This document shows, piece after piece, positions 8,002 to 15,561 of a stretch of 52,554 bases of DNA. Position 1 is the stretch's first letter. Every line of letters begins with the position of its first letter. The notes beneath the pieces are model-generated. The model was not told the origin of the DNA, searched no databases, and saw only the letters and a list, made by a program, of their open reading frames with translations. The translations under genes were made by a program, and so were the position numbers. The stretch comes from Paracoccaceae bacterium (lineage in GTDB: Bacteria > Pseudomonadota > Alphaproteobacteria > Rhodobacterales > Rhodobacteraceae). Location: contig JANQPC010000026.1 of assembly GCA_028285485.1 (NCBI GenBank), forward strand, positions 1 through 52,554, given 5' to 3'.

Positions 8002-9024
8002 ATGGGCTATCGCATCGCCGTCGCCGGCGCCACGGGCAACGTGGGCCGCGAAATGCTCAACATCCTGGCCGAGCGCCAGTTCCCAGCCGATGAAGTGGTG
8101 GCCCTGGCCTCCCGCAAGTCGCTGGGAACAGAGGTGAGCTTCGGAGACACAACGCTCAAGACGAAAGACCTTGAGACCTTCGATTTCGAGGGTTTCGATA
8201 TCGCGCTCTTCGCAATCGGCTCTGCGGCCACGAAAACCTACGCGCCGCGGGCCGCGGGCGCGGGCTGCCTGGTGATCGATAACTCATCGCTTTACCGCTA
8301 CGAGCCCGATATCCCGCTGATCGTGCCGGAAGTGAACGCCCACGCCATCGAGGGCTTCCGCAACCGGATGATCATCGCCAATCCCAACTGCTCCACCGCG
8401 CAGATGGTCGTGGCGCTGAAACCGCTGCACGATCGCGCGCGGATCAAGCGCGTGGTCGTTTCCACCTACCAGTCCACCTCCGGTGCCGGAAAAGAGGGGA
8501 TTGATGAGCTTTGGGATCAAACCAAGGGCCTCTACGTGCCCGGGCAGGAGGTTGAGGCCTCGAAATTCACCAAGCAGATCGCCTTCAACGTGATCCCGCA
8601 TATCGATACGTTCATGGATGACGGCTCCACCAAGGAAGAGTGGAAGATGGTGGCGGAGACGAAGAAGATCGTCGACACCTCCATCAAGGTCACGGCCACC
8701 TGCGTGCGCGTGCCCGTCTTCGTGGGCCATTCAGAGGCGGTGAATATCGAGTTCGAGGATTTTCTCGATGAAGACGAGGCGCGGGATATCCTGCGCCAAA
8801 GCCCCGGTATCCTGGTTGTCGATAAACGCGAAGACGGCGGGTATATCACGCCGGTGGAATGCGTTGGCGAATACGCCACCTTCATCAGCCGCATCCGGCA
8901 GGACAGCACGGTTGAGAACGGTCTGAACCTCTGGTGCGTGAGTGACAACCTGCGCAAGGGCGCGGCGCTCAACGCGGTTCAGATCGCCGAGCTTTACGGA
9001 AATCGGGTGCTGCAGGCGGCCTGA
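8002..9024 (+). CDS. asd: Aspartate-semialdehyde dehydrogenase
   Basis: Reduces 4-aspartyl phosphate to aspartate semialdehyde with NADPH, feeding lysine, threonine, methionine and diaminopimelate synthesis. The 340-residue protein starts MGYRIAVAGATGNVGRE, the NADP-binding glycine loop, and has the catalytic cysteine C130 in NPNCSTAQM. The later STSGAGKEG stretch is also family-typical. ATG 8002 is preferred because AGGAGAG lies at 7991-7997; upstream in-frame codons run through the cycA terminator. It stands alone, with its promoter probably between 7903 and 7990. Confidence 0.95.
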   Translation: MGYRIAVAGATGNVGREMLNILAERQFPADEVVALASRKSLGTEVSFGDTTLKTKDLETFDFEGFDIALFAIGSAATKTYAPRAAGAGCLVIDNSSLYRYEPDIPLIVPEVNAHAIEGFRNRMIIANPNCSTAQMVVALKPLHDRARIKRVVVSTYQSTSGAGKEGIDELWDQTKGLYVPGQEVEASKFTKQIAFNVIPHIDTFMDDGSTKEEWKMVAETKKIVDTSIKVTATCVRVPVFVGHSEAVNIEFEDFLDEDEARDILRQSPGILVVDKREDGGYITPVECVGEYATFISRIRQDSTVENGLNLWCVSDNLRKGAALNAVQIAELYGNRVLQAA

Positions 9025-9443
9025 AAGCCCGCGCTGCGCAAGGCCAGATAAGAATCACTCCGGCGGCGGTGGGCCAACCGTCGCCGGAACGCCACACCCG
9101 GTTGCCGGTTTTTCCGCCATCGGGGCCGGTTGGCGCAGATTGTGCCGATTGTGGCAACGGCCCAAACAATCCATGGCCGCGATTGGCCCCAAAAGCGGCA
9201 AAAACGCCAATATCCACAATTTGAACGGAAAAAAGCGCGAATCCTGCCCGAATCCGAAAACAGCGTTACTCGTACCAAGAGAAACCACTCTGGACGGGAC
9301 ACGCAGAATGATCGGAGCTGCAGAACCAAGTCGCACCAATCACCGCGCAGATAAGCGTGGGTTTGCTGGTGGTGCGGAGGCGGATCGGCAGCGCGAAATC
9401 CGGCGCAGCACTCTCTCGGCCAGACTAACGAAAGGGTAACGAC
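9025..9443. other. 419-base stretch without a convincing gene
   Basis: Between asd and the first tiny ORF. From about 9180 to 9330 it is visibly richer in A and T than its surroundings, with A-rich tracts (e.g. near 9230) and inverted ATTGGC/GCCAAT arms at 9182-9187 and 9206-9211. Open frames here have poor codon use and no ribosome site. It probably carries the promoter or leader for the small ORFs at 9444 and 9683. Confidence 0.5.
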
Positions 9444-9599
9444 ATGACCTCGAACATCCTAAAGTTCCCCTCAGGCACGCGGATCGCCCGCGCGCTGACC
9501 CAGCCGAAAGGCGCGACCATCATCTCGCTCGCCACTGTGCGCGAGACCGCCCGCCTTGCCGCAGAAGCGCGCCACGGTGGCTTTCTGCCCGCCGCCTAA
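9444..9599 (+). CDS. Small protein, 51 residues, unknown
   Basis: Starts MTSNILKFPSGTRIARAL and ends RHGGFLPAA. The only ribosome-site-like sequence is AAAGGGT at 9431-9437, 6 bases before the ATG. Third codon positions are mostly G or C, as in real genes here. The product is basic and probably helical, with no signal peptide or membrane segment. The AA end after a hydrophobic residue resembles a ClpXP-type degron (inference). A second tiny ORF follows 83 bases later and shares an (I/V)SL..(V/F)R pattern and an AA end. I do not recognise the family. Confidence 0.55.
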   Translation: MTSNILKFPSGTRIARALTQPKGATIISLATVRETARLAAEARHGGFLPAA

Positions 9600-9682
9600 G
9601 ACCTTCCCAGAACCCCACAAACCCAAAAAAGTAACGAGTGTTCTCTGATTGCGTGTTCAAACAATCTCAAGGAGAACCGAAA

Positions 9683-9856
9683 ATGAACGCCGACCTCATC
9701 AAAAAAGCCCGTGAAAACCGCAAAGCCGCGCTGGAGTATGTTGCCGTTCGCCGCAGCAAGCTCGTGTCGCTGAGCGAGTTCCGGACCCGCGAACGCAAGC
9801 CGAGCGGCCCCCTGATGGGCTTTGTCTCGACCCGCGCCGCCGATTTCGCCGCCTGA
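9683..9856 (+). CDS. Small basic protein, 57 residues, unknown
   Basis: Starts MNADLIKKARENRKAALEYV and ends TRAADFAA. AAGGAGA at 9669-9675 lies 7 bases before ATG 9683, a strong ribosome site, so this start is preferred over the upstream ATG at 9638. The N-terminal half is a lysine/arginine-rich helix, then VSLSEFRTRERKPSG. No domain recognised. It follows the 51-residue ORF by 83 bases on the same strand and is followed by two strong hairpins at 9904-10006. The AA C-terminus is again degron-like (inference). Confidence 0.65.
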   Translation: MNADLIKKARENRKAALEYVAVRRSKLVSLSEFRTRERKPSGPLMGFVSTRAADFAA

Positions 9857-9903
9857 GCGCTGCCAAGTTAGCTGGATCAAGATCCCGCCTGGCCGTGACC
9901 TAA

Positions 9904-9939
9904 CCTTGCTGATCCTTCCCCAACCCTCGTGCAGCAAGG
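9904..9939. other. Hairpin with C-rich loop downstream of the small ORFs
   Basis: Perfect 8-bp arms CCTTGCTG and CAGCAAGG enclose a 20-base pyrimidine-rich loop. It lies 48 bases after the 57-residue ORF and before the stronger hairpin at 9976. No U-run follows; it could belong to a 3' UTR-derived RNA. Confidence 0.45.
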
Positions 9940-9975
9940 CGGCCTGAATTCGGATCGCCCCCTTCCAGCTCCTCC

Positions 9976-10006
9976 CGGCACGGGCCGTCCGCACTGGCCC
10001 GTGCCG
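9976..10006. terminator. Strong bidirectional hairpin between small ORF and sbtB
   Basis: Perfect 11-bp stem CGGCACGGGCC/GGCCCGTGCCG with a 9-base loop, 3 bases from the sbtB stop on the minus strand and about 120 bases after the 57-residue ORF on the plus strand. It lacks a T-run on either strand, so it may act as an RNA-stabilising end or an assisted terminator. CTCCTCCC directly precedes it on the plus strand (9969-9976). Confidence 0.5.
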
Positions 10007-10009
10007 AAC

Positions 10010-10321
10010 TCAAAACCGTTCGGCGCGCAGCACCTCGCAATCGCTGACCGACACCACGCCGATATGGCGATCGACAACGGCAAAGGCCGCATCGAGCAGT
10101 CGGTCCAGCCGGTCGGGGCGGATCAGGCAGACCACCGCCACCATCCCTCCCGCCCGGCTGACCTGGCCCTCCCGGCTCCACCGCCCGGAGCGGCCCGAAC
10201 CGCCCAGAACGGGCAGCACGGTAAAGCCGGTTACGCCAGCATCGCTGAGGGCAGTGGTCAGACGCCTTTCCATCGGCGCTTCGATCAGGATCTCCACGCG
10301 CTTGGCGCTATGCGTCTCCAT
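10010..10321 (-). CDS. sbtB: PII-like protein SbtB
   Basis: A 103-residue protein starting METHSAKRVEILIEAPMERR and containing GVTGFTVLPVLGGSGRSG and VAVVCLIRPDRLDRLLDAAF, the ferredoxin-like pattern of PII relatives. In cyanobacteria SbtB binds adenine nucleotides and inhibits the partner bicarbonate transporter SbtA. The gene follows sbtA by 5 bases, with GGGAGG inside the sbtA end as ribosome site. It ends soon after the last strand (SDCEVLRAERF), so the C-terminal CGPxGC redox loop known in some cyanobacterial SbtB proteins is absent. Whether it binds cAMP or AMP cannot be judged from sequence alone. Confidence 0.85.
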   Translation of the reverse strand: METHSAKRVEILIEAPMERRLTTALSDAGVTGFTVLPVLGGSGRSGRWSREGQVSRAGGMVAVVCLIRPDRLDRLLDAAFAVVDRHIGVVSVSDCEVLRAERF

Positions 10322-10326
10322 CCCTG

Positions 10327-11304
10327 TTATCCTCCCATAAGGGCCGCGGCGACGGCGGCGTAGATTGGTATGCCGAGCGTCAGGTTGAACGGGAACGTGA
10401 CGCCAAGCGAAAGCGTGAGGTAGATCGAGGGATTGGCCTCGGGCAGGGCCACGCGCATCGCCGCCGGCACGGCGATATAGGAGGCCGATGCCGCGAGCGT
10501 CATGAACAGCACAACGCCGCCCATCGAAAGGCCGAGGATCAGCCCCGCGATCAGGCCGAGGGCGCTGCCCACAAGCGGCATCGTCAGCCCGAACACAACC
10601 GCGCCCATCCCCAGAACGCCGCGGCTTTCGCGCAAGCCGCGCCCGGCGACAAGGCCCATATCCAGGAGAAACAGGCACAGCACGCCCTTGAACGGCGCCA
10701 CGATGAAGCTTTCGATCTCCGCCAGGCCCTCTTCGCCCGTGACCCAGCCGATGATGAACGATCCGATCAGCAGCACGATCGATCCGTTGAGCAGGATCTC
10801 CCGCCAGAGGCCCGAATCCATATCCGTGCGCTCGCCACTTCGGGTCACCAGCCAAAGCGCCGAGAGGATCGCGGGCGCCTCCATCACCGCGGCCACGGCC
10901 ACCATGTAGCCTTCGGATGATATGCCGCGCCCGCTCAGCAACGATGTTGCGGCTACGAATGTGACGATGGAGATTGAGCCGTAATGGCCCGCCACGGCTG
11001 CCGCGTCGAGGGTGCTGAGCCGGGTCAGAACCCGAACCAACGCAAAGGCGATGAAGGGAATGGCCGCCGAAAGCACGAAACCTGCGACGAGCGAGCCGAC
11101 AAGCGTGGCATCCACCCCATGTGCGGCCACGCCCGCGCCGCCTTTGAACCCGATGGCAAAAAGCAGGTAGATCGACAGCCCCTTGGCCACCGCTTCGGGG
11201 ATCGAAAGATCGGATCGGGCGAAGGCGGCCGCGAGGCCAAGCGCGAAAGACAGGATGATGGGGGAAATCAGGTTTGCAGCGGCCAGCCCCAGAACTTCGC
11301 CCAT
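10327..11304 (-). CDS. sbtA: Sodium-dependent bicarbonate transporter SbtA
   Basis: A 325-residue polytopic membrane protein of the SbtA family (formerly DUF897), which imports HCO3- with Na+ in cyanobacteria. About ten hydrophobic segments are visible in two related halves: the first begins LISPIILSFALGLAAAF, the second SIVLLIGSFIIGWVTG. Typical stretches include GHYGSISIVTFVAA and GVTFPFNLTLGIPIY near the end. I prefer ATG 11304; a GTG at 11307 is equally compatible with AGAGG upstream. It forms a two-gene minus-strand operon with sbtB. In a phototroph without an evident Calvin cycle here, a role in anaplerotic carboxylation is inferred. Confidence 0.88.
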   Translation of the reverse strand: MGEVLGLAAANLISPIILSFALGLAAAFARSDLSIPEAVAKGLSIYLLFAIGFKGGAGVAAHGVDATLVGSLVAGFVLSAAIPFIAFALVRVLTRLSTLDAAAVAGHYGSISIVTFVAATSLLSGRGISSEGYMVAVAAVMEAPAILSALWLVTRSGERTDMDSGLWREILLNGSIVLLIGSFIIGWVTGEEGLAEIESFIVAPFKGVLCLFLLDMGLVAGRGLRESRGVLGMGAVVFGLTMPLVGSALGLIAGLILGLSMGGVVLFMTLAASASYIAVPAAMRVALPEANPSIYLTLSLGVTFPFNLTLGIPIYAAVAAALMGG

Positions 11305-11457
11305 CACCGATCACCTCTTCGCCCAGGATCGCGCACCCATAGACCGGTGTCGCGCGAAACGAAACCCGCTGTTGCCGGATCAGCGCCACTACAATCAACG
11401 ATTTTTTCGGGTTCGGGCAGTTAGGTGGCGGGGTGACTCGAGATGAGGAGAGCCGCC

Positions 11458-11838
11458 GTGCTGCCAGTGATCCATCTGAACCCTATCGAACCGGCGCGGT
11501 TTGACAGCGGGCGCGTGGCCGCGCTTGTCACCGAATTTGGCGAAGCAGGGGCCGAGCGGCTGGTGGGCCGGGCGCTTGAGGATCTTGCGGTGAAGCTCAA
11601 TCGGGTTGAGCGGGCCCACCGCACGGGCGATAGCGGCCGGCTGGCGGACTCCTCCCGCGAACTGGCCTCTATCGCCGCGCAGGTGGGGCTCGTCTCGCTA
11701 TCGGAAGTGGCAAGCCATGTTGTGCTCTGCGCGGGCCATCACGATCACACGGCGCTGAATGCCGTGATCGCGCGGCTGATCCGGATTGGCGAGCATTCCC
11801 TGATGTCGGCCTGGGAGCTGCACGGCACCGCGCCTTAG
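11458..11838 (+). CDS. Small alpha-helical protein, possibly a degenerate HPt-like fold
   Basis: 126 residues from GTG 11458, chosen because GAGGAG sits 7 bases upstream; the ATG at 11443 lies just before that ribosome site. Helices are predicted at AERLVGRALEDLAVKLNRVERAH, LADSSRELASIAAQVGL and ALNAVIARLIRIGEHSLMSAW. Spacing recalls a histidine-phosphotransfer bundle, but where the phosphorylatable AHxLKG would be the sequence reads SSRELAS, so there is no active histidine. The call is tentative and the function unknown. It is a lone gene between the divergent sbtA and the peptidase. Confidence 0.6.
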   Translation: MLPVIHLNPIEPARFDSGRVAALVTEFGEAGAERLVGRALEDLAVKLNRVERAHRTGDSGRLADSSRELASIAAQVGLVSLSEVASHVVLCAGHHDHTALNAVIARLIRIGEHSLMSAWELHGTAP

Positions 11839-11977
11839 GTACCGCCCCTTAGGCACCACGCGCCCCCGCCCGCACCGGGATCGCAAGGCGCTGATCGCGC
11901 AGGGGATTTCCCATGTTTCCGCTTTCGAACCCCGTCGCCTTCGCACTAGGATGGTGCGGGGTTGACCGGAGGATGCC

Positions 11978-13363
11978 ATGGGCCCGCTGACATTTGCGCC
12001 ACCTAGCGATGCGGCCATCCCGCTTCACGCCGTGACGGGGGAAGAGGCCGAGGCATGGTGCGCCGCGCAGCCGGCTTCAGTGGCGCAATGGGCGGCGACA
12101 ACGGGCTTTCGCGGCGCCCCGGGCCAGGTTCTGACGGTGCCTGCGGAAGACGGCTCTGTCGCGCTTGCCGCCGCCGGGCTTGGCGATGAACGCGCCCGGC
12201 AGCGCACGGCGTTTCACTTCGCAGCGGCGCGCCCGAAGCTTCCCGCCGGAACCTACCGTTTGGCAACAGCGCTGCCGCCCGAACGCGCGGCGGAGGCGGC
12301 GCTGGGCTGGCTGCTTCAGGGCTACCGCTTTGGGCGCTATGTGGCGGCGGAGCCCCCGGCGGCGCAGCTGATTGCGCCGGAAGGCATCAATGCCTCGGGG
12401 ATCGAACGGATCGCGGGCGGGGAAGCGCTGACCCGCGATCTGATCAACACGCCCGCTGCCGATATGGGCCCGGCAGAACTTGCCACCGCCGCGCGCGAAT
12501 TGGCGGACCGGTTCGGTGCCGCGATCAACGTGATCACCGGTGACGCGTTGCTGGCCGAGGGCTTTCCGCTGATCCACACGGTGGGCCGCGCCTCGCCGCG
12601 CGCCCCGCGGCTGATCGATTTTTCCTGGGGCAGCGCGGGCCCGCGGCTTACGCTTGTGGGCAAGGGCGTGTGTTTCGATACCGGGGGGCTGAACCTCAAG
12701 CCCGGCGCCTCCATGGGCCTGATGAAAAAGGATATGGGCGGCGCGGCCACCGTGCTTGGCCTTGCGCAGATGATCATGGCCTCGGGCCTGCCGATCCGCC
12801 TGCGCGTGCTGATCCCGGCGGTTGAAAACAGCATCGGCGGCGCCGCCTTCCGCCCGCAGGATATCCTGACCTCGCGCAAGGGGCTTACGGTTGAGATTAA
12901 CAACACCGATGCCGAAGGGCGCCTTGTTCTGGCCGATGCGCTGGCGCTTGCATCGGAGGAGGCGCCGGAACTCATCGTTTCCATGGCCACGCTGACCGGC
13001 GCGGCGCGGGTGGCGCTTGGCCCCGGCCTGGCGCCCTTTTTCACCGATGATGAGGGCGTGGCCGCAGCACTTACCGCCGCGGGCGAGGCTGTGCGCGACC
13101 CTGTCTGGCGGCTGCCGTTCTGGGAAGGCTACGAGACGATGATCGAGCCCGGCATCGCCGATCTCGACAATGCGCCCAAGGGCGGGTTCGCTGGCGCCAT
13201 CACGGCGGCCCTGTTCCTGCGCCGTTTCGTGGGCGATGGCCCGCGCTACCTGCATTTCGATATCTACGGGTGGCAACCCGCCGCGGCCCCTGCGCGCCCG
13301 AAAGGCGGCGTGGGGCAGGGCGCCCGGGCGCTTTTTGAAGCATTGCCGGGGCTGCTGGGCTGA
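11978..13363 (+). CDS. Leucyl aminopeptidase family protein (M17)
   Basis: A 461-residue cytosolic metallo-aminopeptidase releasing N-terminal residues from peptides. The catalytic half is clear: GKGVCFDTGGLNLKP (228-242, with metal/catalytic K229 and D234), MKKDMGGAA (249-257) and the M17 signature NTDAEGRL (309-316). The N-terminal domain is diverged, as in the shorter PepA/PepB-type proteins of Rhodobacteraceae. ATG 11978 follows GGAGGA. It shares one base with the downstream NlpC/P60 gene (TGATG), so the two probably act together in peptide or murein-peptide turnover. Confidence 0.93.
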   Translation: MGPLTFAPPSDAAIPLHAVTGEEAEAWCAAQPASVAQWAATTGFRGAPGQVLTVPAEDGSVALAAAGLGDERARQRTAFHFAAARPKLPAGTYRLATALPPERAAEAALGWLLQGYRFGRYVAAEPPAAQLIAPEGINASGIERIAGGEALTRDLINTPAADMGPAELATAARELADRFGAAINVITGDALLAEGFPLIHTVGRASPRAPRLIDFSWGSAGPRLTLVGKGVCFDTGGLNLKPGASMGLMKKDMGGAATVLGLAQMIMASGLPIRLRVLIPAVENSIGGAAFRPQDILTSRKGLTVEINNTDAEGRLVLADALALASEEAPELIVSMATLTGAARVALGPGLAPFFTDDEGVAAALTAAGEAVRDPVWRLPFWEGYETMIEPGIADLDNAPKGGFAGAITAALFLRRFVGDGPRYLHFDIYGWQPAAAPARPKGGVGQGARALFEALPGLLG

Positions 13364-14184
13364 TGGACCGCCGGTTTGATCCCCGAAACGAGCGCGTCGC
13401 GCTGGCAGGTGCGGCGGATCCCGGTACGCGGCAGGTTGTGGAAGGCGCAGCGGCGAGCATCGGCGCGGCGGTGGCCGATCTGCGTGCGGCGCCGGAGGGC
13501 GCGCGGGATCGCCAGCTTGTTACCGGCGATGCCTACACTGTGCTGGAACGCCGTGCGGGCTGGGCATTCGGCGTGGCCGGGCGCGATGGGCATGTGGGCT
13601 ATGTGCCCGAGACTGCGCTCGCCGCCCCCTCTGCGCCAACCCATTTCGTGGCCGTGCTCGCAAGCCACCGCTACACTTCGCCCGAGGTGAAGGCGCCCGA
13701 GCTTGGCCCGCTTTCCTTTGGCGCCCGCGTTGAAGTGGCAGCCGAGCGCCCGAAGCATTTCGAGCTTTCCGATGGCAGCTACGTGCCAAAGCCGCATCTG
13801 CGCCCGCTGGACCGGCCCCTGCGCGATCCGGTCACCGCTGCGCAGGTGTTTTTTGGCGTGCCCTATCTTTGGGGTGGCAACAGCGCCTGGGGGATCGATT
13901 GTTCGGGCCTCGTGCAGGCGGCGTGGATTGCGGCGGGCCGCGCCTGCCCGCCCGATAGCGATCTGCAAGCCGCGGCCTGCGGCGCGCCGGTGCCCGAGGA
14001 TGCGCCATACGCGCGGGGCGATCTGCTGTTCTGGCCCGGCCATGTTGCCATTGCGGTGGATGGCGAGACACTGATCCACGCCAATGCCCACCACATGGCC
14101 GTGGCCTATGAACCGATTGCTGCGGCCATCGCCCGGATTCGGGCGCAGGAGGGGTTTGATGTTACTGTGCGCCGCCGCGCTTAA
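13363..14184 (+). CDS. NlpC/P60 family cysteine peptidase with SH3-like domain
   Basis: 273 residues. The N-terminal half carries SH3-like repeats (GDAYTVLERRAGWAFG, GHVGYVPETAL). The C-terminal NlpC/P60 domain has the catalytic cysteine in GIDCSGLVQ (C180), histidine in GHVAIA (H227) and a polar third residue around HANAHHM (239-245). Such enzymes usually cut gamma-D-Glu-diaminopimelate or related bonds in cell-wall peptides. No signal peptide is visible, so the substrate may be recycled murein peptides in the cytosol, consistent with coupling to the aminopeptidase. The 3' end overlaps the convergent DUF2794 gene by 4 bases. Confidence 0.92.
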   Translation: MDRRFDPRNERVALAGAADPGTRQVVEGAAASIGAAVADLRAAPEGARDRQLVTGDAYTVLERRAGWAFGVAGRDGHVGYVPETALAAPSAPTHFVAVLASHRYTSPEVKAPELGPLSFGARVEVAAERPKHFELSDGSYVPKPHLRPLDRPLRDPVTAAQVFFGVPYLWGGNSAWGIDCSGLVQAAWIAAGRACPPDSDLQAAACGAPVPEDAPYARGDLLFWPGHVAIAVDGETLIHANAHHMAVAYEPIAAAIARIRAQEGFDVTVRRRA

Positions 14185-14528
14185 TCGACCGCGCGAATAA
14201 GCTTGCGTTGAAGAACGCGCAGAACCGTGCGCAAATCGTGCCCGCGCTTCAGTATCTGCCCATCCATCCCGATAACAGCATACATTCCCTGTTTGTCGCG
14301 CAGCTTGGGGCGTTTTTCGATGCGGTAGATCGGGTGTTCCGCGGCGCGGCGAAACACCGAAAACACCGCCACATCGCGCAGGAAGGACATGCCGTAATCG
14401 CGCCACTCCCCGGCAGCCACCATCTGGCCGTAAAGGCCGAGAATAACGCCCAGCTCGGCGCGGTTGAAGGCAACTTGCGGGCTGGCGGCGGCCTGCGGAA
14501 GCTGCCGATCGGGGGTATGGGCGTTCAT
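14181..14528 (-). CDS. DUF2794 domain protein
   Basis: A 115-residue conserved alphaproteobacterial protein of unknown function. Recognised from FNRAELGVILGLYGQMVAAGEWRDY, the FLRDVAVFSVFRR core, PIYRIEKRPKLRDKQG and the closing LRTVLRVLQRKL. Soluble, mixed alpha/beta, no signal. It converges on the NlpC/P60 gene with a 4-base overlap of stop codons. No clear ribosome site precedes ATG 14528; a leaderless or weakly translated start is possible. Confidence 0.85.
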   Translation of the reverse strand: MNAHTPDRQLPQAAASPQVAFNRAELGVILGLYGQMVAAGEWRDYGMSFLRDVAVFSVFRRAAEHPIYRIEKRPKLRDKQGMYAVIGMDGQILKRGHDLRTVLRVLQRKLIRAVD

Positions 14529-14668
14529 GGGACGAGAGTGACGAGTGCCCAGAGCGAAATCAAGCCCTGCCCAGAAATCGCCGCAAAATCACCGCGGAAT
14601 AGCGCGACCCGCTCCGCGATCCGGCCCCGTTTCTCCAGCAAGTTCAAACCATAGCGAGAAAGACGCTA

Positions 14669-14755
14669 CCCCGGTGCTGCGGATTAACAGCCCCCACCCA
14701 GCCCGCGGCACCGGGGACCTATACTCAAACCGCCCTCTGGGCGGTTTTTGTTTTT
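14669..14755 (+). ncRNA. Candidate small RNA: long hairpin followed by intrinsic terminator
   Basis: The first hairpin has a 14-bp stem with one G-U pair (arms 14669-14682 and 14703-14716) and a 20-base C-rich loop. Ten bases later comes a 9-bp terminator stem with T-rich tail. No plus-strand protein gene lies upstream, so the terminator must serve some other plus transcript. The 5' end and promoter are not resolved. The alternative is that both hairpins only structure the paaX 3' end on the minus strand. Confidence 0.4.
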
Positions 14756-15549
14756 CCGCCGCCAAAACGCTCCCGGAACATCTCTGCTTCGCGCGCCGCC
14801 ATCGGCCCCAATGCCCCGTCGAGCCAGGTTTCTGCTGCGGGCGACAGCGCCCAATAGGCCGCAGCCATTGCGGAAAGCGGATCCGCCAGCGGGCTTGAGG
14901 GCGGAAGAAACGCTGCGGGCAGCGCCGGATGGCGCAAGATCGATCGCCGCCAGCGGTGAATCAGCGCCGTGCGGGCGGCAAGCGCTGCCAGCGGATCAGC
15001 CGGCGGATGGGCAAGATCGGCGAGATCGGCCGCGATCAGGGTAAGGTCTTCGCGATGCGCTTGTGTCAGGAGCGCCTCGCGCGCGGTGCCAGAAAGCGAC
15101 AACACCCCGCCTTCCAGCAGAATGTCGGTTCGCTTGCGGGGCGCAGCGCCCGGCCAGACCCATGTCTGCGGCGCGATCTGGATCGCCTGCGAAACGGGCG
15201 GTTCCGAGGCCACACCCATCGCCCAGGCGCCCGCCCCCTCCTTCGGCGCGGCATAGACGCGGGCTACGGGTTCGGCAAATTCGGCCACCCCCCGCGCGCT
15301 GAGCCTGTAGGCGCCGTTTCGGCCCGCGCCATCGCGCTCAAGCCAGCCATCGCGCACAAGGCGCGACAGCGCGGTGCGCACGGCGCCGGCATCGATCTCA
15401 AGCTGCCCGAGTATGGTTTGCAACTGGCCCGAGGTGACGCGCCCGCCATGGGGGGCCACGCTATCGCCGAACACGGTGATGACGAGCGACCATGTGCGCA
15501 CCCGCCCGCCCCCGTGCAGGCGCTCGATCACCGGTCTGAGCGTATTCAT
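14725..15549 (-). CDS. paaX: PaaX family transcriptional repressor
   Basis: 274 residues from ATG 15549 (an adjacent GTG at 15552 is possible; neither has a strong ribosome site). PaaX proteins repress phenylacetate genes and are released by phenylacetyl-CoA. The N-terminal winged helix is visible (TSGQLQTILGQLEIDAGAVRTALSRLVRDGWLER), followed by GRNGAYRLSARG and a C-terminal domain with PLAALAARTALIHRWRR and HPALPAAFLP, as in the family. It lies 12 bases after paaZ and is likely co-transcribed with it. A terminator hairpin overlaps its last codons. Confidence 0.9.
   Translation of the reverse strand: MNTLRPVIERLHGGGRVRTWSLVITVFGDSVAPHGGRVTSGQLQTILGQLEIDAGAVRTALSRLVRDGWLERDGAGRNGAYRLSARGVAEFAEPVARVYAAPKEGAGAWAMGVASEPPVSQAIQIAPQTWVWPGAAPRKRTDILLEGGVLSLSGTAREALLTQAHREDLTLIAADLADLAHPPADPLAALAARTALIHRWRRSILRHPALPAAFLPPSSPLADPLSAMAAAYWALSPAAETWLDGALGPMAAREAEMFRERFGGGKTKTAQRAV
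14727..14755 (+). terminator. Textbook rho-independent terminator (plus strand)
   Basis: AAACCGCCC, loop TCT, GGGCGGTTT, then TTGTTTTT. The stem overlaps the last codons of paaX on the other strand. Its T-run is only on the plus side, so it terminates plus-strand transcription, possibly of the candidate RNA just upstream. Confidence 0.8.
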
Positions 15550-15561
15550 CACCGCGCCAGT

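Noticed and set aside
9130-9354. 74-codon plus frame in the asd downstream stretch
   Set aside because: No ribosome site, atypical composition and codon use, no recognisable motif.
11920-11960. TTCGAACCCC, resembling a tRNA T-loop
   Set aside because: No acceptor, D or anticodon arms can be drawn around it.
12077-13276. 399-codon minus frame opposite the aminopeptidase
   Set aside because: Same shadow pattern; the plus strand encodes clear M17 motifs.
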